Assembly: GCA_021229015.1 (NCBI GenBank)
Contig: CM037794.1
Location: 36,906,827 to 36,970,826 of the forward strand
Direction of reading: 5' to 3'
Source of the DNA: Solen grandis
Taxonomy: Eukaryota; Mollusca; Bivalvia; Adapedonta; Solenidae
Length of the DNA stretch: 64,000 nt
This document shows, piece after piece, positions 48,551 through 58,073 of the stretch (positions within the stretch are counted from its first letter, which is position 1; the number at the start of each line of letters is the position of its first letter). A program made the position numbers and the translations under genes. The notes under the pieces are model-generated. The model ran no database searches and had not been told where the DNA came from. It was given only the letters and a program-made list of their open reading frames with translations.

Positions 48551-49477
48551 ACAAGAGGGCCAAGATGACCCTAAATCGTCCACCTGAATTTGGTTTGTTG
48601 TAGAAAGGCTGGAATCATGAGAGGATACAATATACCAAATATCAAAGCTGCAGATCTGTATGTTTCTAAGAGAAGGCATTTATAGTAATGCATTCTGGTT
48701 GCCATGGCAAAGAAAGTTTTCATGATCTAACCAATGGTTTCAGAAGTAAAGATTTTTTTGTTTTCCTTATATAGTTCCATACAAAATCTGGGTTATGGGG
48801 AAAAACTTTGCACTGATGTTGAGGTAATATGAACTGATGCTATGTACCAAATATCAAATCTGTAGGTCTATATATTTCTTCTGGTTGCCATGGCAACCAG
48901 AGTTTTTCATGGAATTAAAAAAAAGGAATTTGCATTAGGCTTCGCAAGTTTCATTTTGGTAAAATTTGATGAAGTTATGTCTTCTGGTTGTCATGGCAAC
49001 CAAATTCTTATGAAATTCAATTAAAATTAGGAATTAGCCTCAGGCTTACTTGAGTATCATTTTAATGAAATTTGGTGAAAATCCATGATGTAGTTTCGGA
49101 AAAGAAGGTTTTTAAAAATAGTTCTATATAAAAATCCGGGTGTGGTCCTTAGGCGTGGCCCATTGTGACCCCACGGGCACATATTTTGCACTGATGTTGA
49201 GCTGATGATAAGTACCATATCATATCTGTGGGTCTATATGTTTCTGAGAAAAGGCATTTTAAAGATTTTATCTTCAGGTTGCCATGGCAACCAGAGTTTT
49301 TCATAGAATTGAAAAAGAAATAGGAATTTGCATTAGGCTATCATAAGTATCATTTTGGCAAAATTTGATGAAAATCCGTCTGGTAGTTTCAGAGGAGAAG
49401 ATTGTTGAAATTGTTGGCGCACGACGAACGATCAAGTGATCATAAAAGCTCACCCAGAGCTTTGCTCAAGTGAGCTA
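48551..49477 (+). mobile_element. ACAAGAGGGCC-family element with X-box-bearing core
   Basis: Starts ACAAGAGGGCC-AAGAT-GACCCT (stem slightly decayed) and ends 'tttgctcaagtgagcta'. It lies in an A-rich tract. The core repeats carry 'tctggttgccatggcaacca' at 48697, 48883, 48986 (one change) and 49277, a perfect or near-perfect RFX X-box palindrome. The core is related to that of the reverse element at 29699. Confidence 0.8.
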
Positions 49478-51187
49478 AAAAAAAAAATAAGAAAGAAAAA
49501 AAGAGTAGATCGCCGATGAGGTGAGGATATATGCTAATGTTACCAACCAAAACATTCAAAATATCGTTTTTGTTAAATAAAATGTTATGAATTAAGTCTG
49601 TGTTAAGTTCCTTAAGCAGATCATGATACAGTGTTAGGAGGGCATGATTTGATCAACCACTGGCAAACATACCGGGGATGTTTAACAATGTTTTCATTAG
49701 GTATAGGCAAATATCACCATGTACTGGGTTAAATACATTAGACAAGTATAAACAGAAGATTTGTATGTCATAATCGTCTGGTTTGGTCTGCACTAATGTG
49801 AATGCATAGAATATCTATAGTGGATAAAACACTCTGTAATCTTCTTGATCTACCGATAAACTTCCGGCTTAAGACATAAACAACGCTCTCGTATTACACA
49901 TCTATACTCTGCACGTTATATCACCTCCTAATAACCAAGACGCATTGAAATAAGATAAACATCTTTAAACCTATTGTGACAGTTTTATTTCGTGTTGTCA
50001 TCTTATTTCTAGTGTTCATTTATTTCAACTTTTTACATATCCACATAATATTATATCCCCTTTGATGTTTTATTTCCTTAAGCTTAACGTTACAAAGATA
50101 CTATTTCAGTATTTTTGTGACAATAAAACTGCTGCATCATTACATTAAAACACACACAAGTGACATTATACCACACCAAGACACATTAACTATTGTTAAG
50201 GCGGGTCATACGATCCCAGAATTACCTCGATGTGCTAAGCGTAGGAGATATGTCAGTATCATGTTTATTGGGTTTAACGTCCCACCGACAGTATTTCAGT
50301 CATTTGGAGACGATGAATTCTGAGACAACTTGAAATCGCTTCACCGGGTAGCAATTTCGTAAGAGTCGTCAAATGTGTCAGCGTCTGAAGCGAGCGCATC
50401 TGCGAAGAGTCAACGTGTTCAGTCATTTGACGGCGCACGGAATAAAGAAATTCTAAGTATATGTTTTAAAATTCAAAATACAGGCATTATATCGACTTAC
50501 AACGCCATTGTCGGCGATGTTGAGACCATCTATTTATTTTACAATCATAAAATGTTGCACTGGGAAGAGGTAATAAGCAGAGATAGTTCAAATCAGATTT
50601 GTATTCAATGGACATCTGTTACGATCAGCATTATCATCAATTATGTGTCAATGGAGGGGATGGCGATGAGGAGACTGAATGCTCCCTTCTGATATAGTAG
50701 CCGTGAGAGATATTCAACTTGCAATTTTTTAAATATCATGTTGTTTTGTAACACGACAACAACGTGCACTGATGTGATTATGACATAAAGCATTCTAAGC
50801 ATGTCCAAATGATATTTAACAGGAAATGTTTTTGGGATGGAAAAGATGACCGCAATTAAGTAGTAATACAAATATTAATATTGCGTTGTAATTTGCCCAT
50901 TCAGGTTGGTGAACGGACATACTTTAACTCGTTCTTGCAATGCTTTTTAAAATGAACTAACTCACATCCCTTGTGAAACCCCATCTTCTAGAACACTGTT
51001 TAAAGAGTTGTGTAAATCAAATATTATGAAAGATTAAACAAAAAGAGCATACGAAATAATACATACTGCTTTGTTGACAATTAAATAATAATCAAATTGT
51101 TGATAATGTATGTTAAAAACACACACACAAACACAACATGACATACACAATCGACATTTTCTTTGGAAAGTCTTGTCAAATTCGCCC
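49478..51187. other. Intergenic region with a SINE tail; no gene seen
   Basis: A 105-codon frame at 50375-50692 starts at GTG, has no recognised motif and is not flanked by splice sites that I can support. The rest is AT-rich. Confidence 0.4.
50258..50318 (-). mobile_element. SINE tail fragment (second family), minus
   Basis: On the minus strand 'atgactgaaatactgtcggt', 'gggacgttaaacccaataaa': the same 3' end as at 43104 and 22411. Confidence 0.65.
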
Positions 51188-52170
51188 AAAAATGACCACC
51201 AGTCATAATACTTCCCCGGTCATAATATTATGACCCCCCCCCCGCGAAGACCCCCCCCCCCCGCGAAGAAAAGTGACCCTCACGAAGAGTTGTGACCCCG
51301 ATAGAATATTGACCCCCGGACATAATATTTCAGGAAAAATGACCCCCGCAGATACTGATATATTATGACGGTTGGAACGAAGTAAAGTGACTCTCAAAGA
51401 ATGACGACTCCGGCCATTATTTTTCAGAAAAAGTGACCCCTTTCTATGAAATACACTGACACCCGTTATAAAAATAATGACAGCTTTACCGGATGGTTAT
51501 ACCTTATATTTATTCCTGTAGTTAATATTACTGTTAATACTTAGTACTGTTGCTTCTACTGCTGGGGCAGTAGTATGCCCTATATATTCTATGAAAAGAT
51601 TTCCCCCAGCTACTCCAGTAAATTTGACAAAGAAGGGCGCATAATAGTGTGCTAACTTTAACATATAGATTACATAAATTGTTGATAAAATCATATGTTC
51701 CGTCCATTAGAAATGATAGGAAGCATTTTAGTGTTTTTACTCTTGAGATGGCCGATATTATACAAAATGACTTTATTAGAAGTCGTGGGAGCTCTTATTT
51801 ACGACACCACGGTTGTAATTACCAATTACAAGCGACTTTTCTCAGCTATGCATTCTTCTGGCACTATAGAAACAACACTTTTCTGCAATTCTGAAGAATA
51901 ATGACCGGGGTCATTATCTTATACATATCATATAGGGGGTCCGCACATTTTCTGAAGAATAGTGACGGCGTCAATATCTTATACATAACATGTAGGGCTG
52001 GAGGTAGGGCGGGGGTTTCAAATTTTCTAAAGAATAAAGACCCGTGTCAATATCTGATCATAGGGGGGGGGGGTCTTAATTTCTTATGAATAATGACCTT
52101 ATGCATATAATCGAGTGGGGTCAAATTTTCTGAAGAATAATGACCCGAGTCAGTATTCTATGGGGATCAC
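51188..52170. repeat. C/G-rich foldback-like repeat with TGACCCC / GGGGTCA motifs
   Basis: The left part (51188-51470) is a series of TGACCCCCGCGAAGA-like units, the right part (51880-52170) of GAATAATGACCGGGGTCA-like units, so the two halves are largely inverse. C runs at 51233-51242 and 51251-51262 and a 10-12-bp G run near 52064. The AT-rich middle has no gene. Confidence 0.7.
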
Positions 52171-54111
52171 TTTTCTTCATTACACCGCATCTGATGAAAA
52201 GGTACAAAAAAAAAAAGAAATAAAAAAAAACAGGAATGTGTTGAACTTTGATGAATGAAAACGAGTCAGTAATGTAAACAAGAAACAATCCAACATATAT
52301 GTTCTAGTTTTTAAATTGACTGTAATCTGCAGTTATTGTCAAAAAAAACAAGCAACATATGGTAAACACCAAGTTTATTGGCATACGTATATGATGTACC
52401 ATTCAAACGTTTATTTAGTCTAATAGAAGATAAAAAGAGGTGAAATCATAAGAATACATGCTTCATCCTCGTATTAAGATTTTTGCATGACAAACTCCTA
52501 AGAAAGTTAAAACTTTATTTTGCATCGATTGTTGTGTGTCACTGATGTCAATGGCACTTGTTACGCATTGGTCTTCATCTTTGTAGTAGGCAAGGGCTGA
52601 GCTGTCTGTCATGGTTAGCATTATCGTCACATGGTAGCTGCACGTTGGACATGAAATCAACGGACTGGCGTTTAATAACTGGACATCGTCTGTAGCTGTC
52701 GACGTTACAGCTAATTCCTTGCTAGGTCCTTACGTTGCAGCTTGTGGCTAGTTTGATAGGGACTGTAATGGAACATCAGTAGGTATGCTTGGTCAAAATA
52801 CTGAGTCTGGAAGCACATATTTGTTAAGCTGATTAAGTCCACAGGAACTGAAAGCACTTAAGATGTAAAAGGGAAATACAGATTTCTCCAATACCTGTGA
52901 AACTAGTATGCGGAATGATTATTTGTTAATTTGATTCCAGGATTTACAGATACTGTGAGCATGCTTTATTATAGGCACAATTGAGGGGGGCACACAATTT
53001 AATCTAGGGCTCGAAGAGTCTTGATGGTATGCGGGATGGGGCAGGTATGTGTGCACATTCTAATATATTGCTTGCAGTTATTTACCTAGGGTCTGAAAAG
53101 TCACACACGGACGTTTTGGAACTACTTCTGTGTTGAAACCATGAATATATTTCTTTCTTCCCCTTTACGACAAACAGAGGACTTTCAAAAATCATCTGCA
53201 GGTCTTAAAATAATGCGCAACAACCTCTTTATGCATCATCTGTGCTCTCTTTTTCTTGTTTGCGAACAATACAAGGATGCCGTGTCTTCAAACTTTTCCG
53301 ACCTTGAACGTTTTGTATGCCGACCCGATCATCAACCTTTGACAAAAAGTAAAAATTAGACCAAAACCTATGTACGAGTCAGTCCAATACCATTCTGTCA
53401 TTTTCAGTCCTTAACGTTTTCTTTATCAACATACCTAGGTATGCAGTTTGTGTTTACCACCGATTTTGTCTCCTATATTTCCTTTGAGAACGCCAAATTG
53501 GTTGGCCGCCTTCCTCATAGTTAAGGTCCCGTCTTTGACTGCACTTAACTACTCTCTATCTATCACTGGTCTCGGTTTATCCTTTTAGGTAAATACATAC
53601 TTCTTTTGCACTCTGAAAAGTGTGGTGTGTAGTAATGCTGGACAGAAATAAGTAGAGAAACAAAGAAAAGTTACGAACGAAAAACAGACGGTTAGAGGGG
53701 TGAACACAGACAGGCATGTTTCCAGACAGGATAGACGGACATGAGACAGACATTGAAATACGGACGAACAGACGCTGACAGGAAGATGTCAGTATGAGTC
53801 CCAGAAAGATGGATTAACTGCATTTTAAATTTTCGGTGGTTTTACTTTAATTAATATTCTCTTTAATATACTTACAATATACTTATGTTTGCTTGAAATT
53901 TATCCATTATGCGTATTATACTAAATTTTGTGGAAGCGATTATCTCAGTAAATCTATAATGTCACAATTCGTTATGCGGTAAAAAAAAAGGCAGAAAAAG
54001 GACAACTGCAGTAGCTTTTAATAATTAAGCTGATATTTTATACTCAAACTATTCTTAGATGCACGATATTTTTTTTCCATTTCAAGGAAAGTTACATAAG
54101 GTAACTCTTGG
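52171..54111. other. Intergenic region; nothing firm
   Basis: A minus-strand open stretch at 52463-52723 has a CPTC motif but no recognisable family (see rejected list). 53650-53790 is rich in ACAGACGG/GACAGAC-like words. No gene supported. Confidence 0.4.
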
Positions 54112-54211
54112 TCTGTACTCGGGGTCTTCCTCCACCTGTAATTAGCTGGACGTCGCTATATGATTGAAATACTATCGCAGCGATGGTAAACCCCAATACA
54201 ACAACAACAAC
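54112..54211 (+). mobile_element. MetaSINE-like 3' fragment
   Basis: 'ttcctccacctgtaattagc', 'atgattgaaatactatcgca', 'gcgatggtaaaccc' and (CAA)n: the same body end as the SINE at 19384, 5'-truncated. Confidence 0.75.
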
Positions 54212-54401
54212 TCTTGGTCTTATTTTGATGGTAAGGCATAGGAGCACCAATCCTTACATCCACTTATATAAAGGCGAATAGGACAGTATGTATGCAAAAT
54301 GACAGAAGTTAACACTTAATTTCTGGCTATAACTTTATTTCCTTAAAAGTAATACAAAGCGTTATTCAACATCATTAATTTGTTTCGTTCAAACGTTGTA
54401 C

Positions 54402-54525
54402 TTATATAGCTCCCTTACTTGGCGCTTAGCATATAAGGGTTGGTCCAGCACTGGTTTGCCCGGTGTCAGGATAATGTGACTGGGTATGGTATCATGCCAC
54501 TTGTCAACGGCTACACTCCGCAAGG
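54402..54525 (+). mobile_element. SINE body fragment (second family)
   Basis: 'cttggcgcttagcatataag', 'gtcaggataatgtgactggg', 'atcatgccacttgtc': the body of the family at 22411 without head or tail. Confidence 0.7.
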
Positions 54526-54607
54526 TGGTTACGTCACGCTGTGTTACTTTAATCACTGCCAACAAATAAAACCACTTGACGATAGTTAAACCATGTGACC
54601 AAAAACA

Positions 54608-54871
54608 TGGCGACCCGTGGTGATGTCTTTAAAAGTTCGAAAGAAAGTCGGTTTTTGCAGCGAGGATGGTATAACACATTTCAATGTCCGAGATTATAAA
54701 GATGAGATCATTGTCACTGACATATCCTCTTTAACAGGCTCGGACAGGGCAAATGATGTTAAGTGTGATTATGATGAGAAGGCAGAACTGTGTAGGACTT
54801 GCTACGACCAGCTTAACAGAGGCATATACGATTTTGCTTGTTTACTGAAGCGTAAGGTTGTCAAGTGCTAG
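54608..54871 (+). pseudogene. Short unknown gene or gene fragment, probably frameshifted
   Basis: A Kozak-like acATGGCGACC at 54608 opens a frame reading MATRGDVFKSS that soon ends. A second frame, with its ATG at 54623, reads MSLKVRKKVGFCSEDGITHF, then DYKDEIIV, a CRTCYDQLNRG motif and LLKRKVVKC, and stops at TAG (54869-54871). The composition is charged and protein-like, unlike the AT-biased frames around it. The likely junction between the frames is near 54640 (one extra base), which suggests a decayed gene; alternatively the second frame is a true small exon. I do not recognise the family. Four Cys in CX2C and single positions could bind metal, but this is not shown. Confidence 0.4.
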
Positions 54872-55688
54872 ATTGGCTGTTAGCCCCGGTACAACGAAAT
54901 AAGGCTGTCACCGTCCTTGGTTTTGAAAATTCATTTTATTTGCATGTTTAGTTATGATTATGTTCATATTCACACTGTGACTGTTGAAAAAAACAACAAC
55001 ACTGAACATATATATGTGTTTGTGCGAAAACAATATCACTGCATTTTCATGTTAAGAATATAGTGATTCAGAAATCTTAACTTTTTATGAATTGTTTGTG
55101 CACCCGTTGCTTGTAACTACAGAAAGAAAATCTTTGAGACAAGAAAATTATTAGTAAAATAAAATTCCCTCCCTGCATGGGGCAATCAAATAGAAAATTC
55201 CTATCCCCCCCCCCTACCACACACACATGTGGAAATCCAATGATCATACATTTGACCGGTAAATAAAACCGCTCTAGTTTCAACAACATAAAGTAACAAG
55301 TGTGATCTATGGATCACACGTGTCAACTGCTGAAGCGTAACGGAATAAGGGTGACGGACACACGGACACAGAGGGCGTTCCTAAGCCACCTTATTGTACA
55401 TGTAAACAAACAGGGCGTATTGTAAACAAATGCCTGAAAAGGAAAAAAAAAAATAACAAAAATAAAGGGGCCTCCAAACTTCGGATAATCTTAAAGTTGA
55501 TACAGATCATAATAGTTCACTTCGATTTTAAAAGAATGTTTTAATGCTGCTGCAACATGGGCTAAAAATCAAAGAGTTCATTTTCGGTGGAGTAAATACT
55601 TAAGACATTTGCAAAATGCAAATTTCTGTTTTAAAGTGTCAAAGTGCATACAGTCACACTGACCTAATCTTTGTAATGCACAATACAG

Positions 55689-55732
<44 letters not shown>

Positions 55733-56470
55733 TTTTGACCAAGGATTACACTAGATTACATATTAATGAAAATTTGACACAAAAAAATCATTCAATACAT
55801 ATAAGGAATATTTTATTATCTAATAGCACATGGAGAGTAAAGCATCTTTTCAAATACGTGAAGAAAAGAACAATGTATTTCCAGGTGTTTTAAAGTTCAT
55901 CCATAAATGCATATATTTTTAATAGAGAAAGTATGTTGAGGAAGACTTTCATATGCTGGTCGTAGGTAAGTGGTTCTATCCACACATTATCTTTCTCTAG
56001 TTGACAAGACTTTGACATCGCTATATGACCGAAACACTGTCGTCGACTGTAACTTATTCCAATCATTGCAATTAAGAAGTAGTGCTTGTAATTAAAGACA
56101 TATGACAAACCTCATCGATATGAAACTGTTTAAGGTAAAGTCGTCTAAAATATATTTCGGAATAAATGCATTTACTGTTTAATCATATAATTGTTTAGAG
56201 TTGTCCACCACCGCGAGACGCTTTCAGTCATAAGTCGATGTCTAACATAGTATGTACAAGATAGAAAGGAACAGAGAGAAGAAGCTGGGGGCGAATCAGT
56301 AAATATGATTTGATTTTCAATATATTGTCGAAACACATGGAATAAAACGTTCAGGAAAAAACATTTCACAGCATTATATTTTAAATTGGAATCTCCAATT
56401 TTTTAAATCCTATGTAAGTAAATAAAATGCCATTTTGCTTGCTTACTTATTAAAGATAATGATTTAGTTT
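54872..56470. other. Intergenic region; (AT)n at 55692-55731
   Basis: A weak SINE-tail resemblance lies at 56012-56050 ('gacatcgctatatgaccgaa'). No supported gene. Confidence 0.45.
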
Positions 56471-56660
56471 AAAGGTCATCGAGTGGTCTGAGCCATAGGG
56501 AAGTCATGCTTTATATTCCCAGCTGTGACATACCAAAGTTCTGGTATATCTTTTAGCTTTCATCTTAAAATGTTTGTTTTTTAACTGCCTGTATGAGTAC
56601 ATTGTGACTGTGTGCGGTTTCATGAGTGGGACGTTAACCTAAGAAAGCAAACAAACTAAC
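56470..56660 (+). mobile_element. Diverged tRNA-derived SINE copy
   Basis: 'catcgagtggtctgagc' (A-box-like), 'gctgtgacataccaaagttc' (as in the copy at 56903), then 'gtgggacgttaacc' and 'agcaaacaaac'. The middle is partly deleted. Confidence 0.55.
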
Positions 56661-56902
56661 CACAATAGATATAGAAACATATCAAACTTTTTTTTTCTAC
56701 AATGTTTAGAGGCCCATTATGCTTCCAAAAGCAGTGTATATACTTCGGACTGAAAAGCTAAGTGTGTACTACGGATTTGTTACGAGATACAATTAGTAAA
56801 TATTCGTTGACGACAACGTTATTACAATGCATAAATAAGAAAAACGTCATTCATTTCTTTACAAAAAATACTAATTTGCAAATTCCGTATATCTTCGTCA
56901 CC

Positions 56903-57173
56903 TACCTTTTTGGCCTAGTGATTAGAGCGTCCACCTCGGAGGCGGGAGATTGTGGGTTCGATCCCCGGCCGCGACATACCACAGTCGAAAAAATAGGTAC
57001 TGGTATAGCTCCTTTGCTTGGTGCTCAGAATATAAGGGTAGTTCAAGGACTAGTTGGCTCGGTGTCAGGATAATGTGACTGGGTGTGTTATCATGCCACA
57101 TGTCTCAAGTAGACATCGCCTCAAAATGACTGAAAAACTGTCGGTGGGCTGTTAAAACCAACAAACAAACATA
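56903..57173 (+). mobile_element. tRNA-derived SINE, second family, full length
   Basis: A box TGGCCTAGTGATTAGAGCG, B box GGTTCGATCCCC, 'gcgacataccacagtc', 'gtcaggataatgtgactggg', 'atcatgccacatgtct', 'aaaaactgtcggtgggctg' and (CAAA)n. ATATCTTCGTCACC before and ATATCTCCGTTAAC after are probably a decayed target duplication. It is the same family as 22411. The head is tRNA-like but not a functional tRNA. Confidence 0.8.
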
Positions 57174-57624
57174 CATATCTCCGTTAACGAATCACGGGTG
57201 CATAAATTGATAACGTAGCAAATTGTGATTCGACGACGACTTTTCAAATTCAATTTTTTTCCTATTATAAATTGTCTTCGGGTATATCGACATTGCAAAA
57301 TGTAAACAATACTTAATTGCATGATTTAATTAACATTTTCGATGCGTTCAACTGTCATTTTACAGCAGATATTTGCACATTATGTACCATTTGTGATAAT
57401 CATGTATGTCTGTATTTACTTTTTTTCATGGAAATTGAATCACTATGAAATGTAAAAGGCCTTTTATGATGTTATCAATAATAGTTATTCACACACACAA
57501 AAAATGTTCCTTTTATCGATTATCTTAATATATTTATATAAATAGTCTGTGTTTGATAAGAGTGACCATTAAACTAAATTTGACCCACTATTTACAGATA
57601 CATGTATATACAAATCAAGCAAAA

Positions 57625-57672
57625 TTATATATATATATATATATTATATATTATATATATATATATATATAT
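57625..57672. repeat. (AT)n microsatellite
   Basis: Nearly pure TA dinucleotides with a few interruptions, just beyond the 3' end of the phosphatase gene. Confidence 0.9.
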
Positions 57673-57693
57673 TTCTATTTACCTCAAAAATGT

Positions 57694-57699
57694 TTTATT
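57694..57699 (-). terminator. Candidate polyadenylation signal of the phosphatase gene
   Basis: AATAAA on the minus strand about 300 bases after the TAG at 57996-57998. Other AT-rich signals are possible. Confidence 0.35.
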
Positions 57700-57995
57700 T
57701 TCCATATAATTCAGTTATCGAGTGACCTTAGATTTATAAATTTATCAAAGTTGCTAATACAAATTTATACGTACTTTTAGATGCAGTAAATTATTCAAAT
57801 ATACATGCATAAAGCCATTGCTGTAAGTGTACTGAAAAATTAATGGAAATTCATATGACATAAAAAAAACGAGGAAATATTTGTATGTTTACGAGAATAC
57901 GTATTTGTACGAGAAAATTGAATTGCTGACAAAGTCACAGGTTTTCCCTTCACGATGATTCAGTGTTCTGTATAGCACATATCTTCAACACGTGT

Positions 57996-58073
57996 CTAGG
58001 CAGTAAAGTTTGAGTACGTGTCGTGTTGTTCCAAGAATGCTACCACAGCCTCGTGGCAAAACTGAAACTGGAC
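57996..58073 (-). CDS. PTP exon l: C-terminus and stop
   Basis: Acceptor 'gcatgtttgacag', then [25 protein letters not shown] and TAG (57996-57998). A typical D2 last helix with a short tail. Confidence 0.93.
   Translation of the reverse strand, partial: VQFQFCHEAVVAFLEQHDTYSNFTA

Noticed and set aside
50375..50692. 105-codon ORF starting at GTG
   Set aside because: No motif, non-AUG start, AT-biased composition, no splice context.
52463..52723. Minus-strand open stretch of ~87 codons with a CPTC motif, preceded by another open stretch to about 52860
   Set aside because: Length is within what chance gives in DNA of this composition; no recognised domain, start or splice partners. A protein search could change this.
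56913..56975. tRNA gene
   Set aside because: A and B boxes are present, but acceptor and anticodon stems do not pair properly and the sequence continues into a SINE body and tail. The same holds for 19384, 22620-22703 and 37990.
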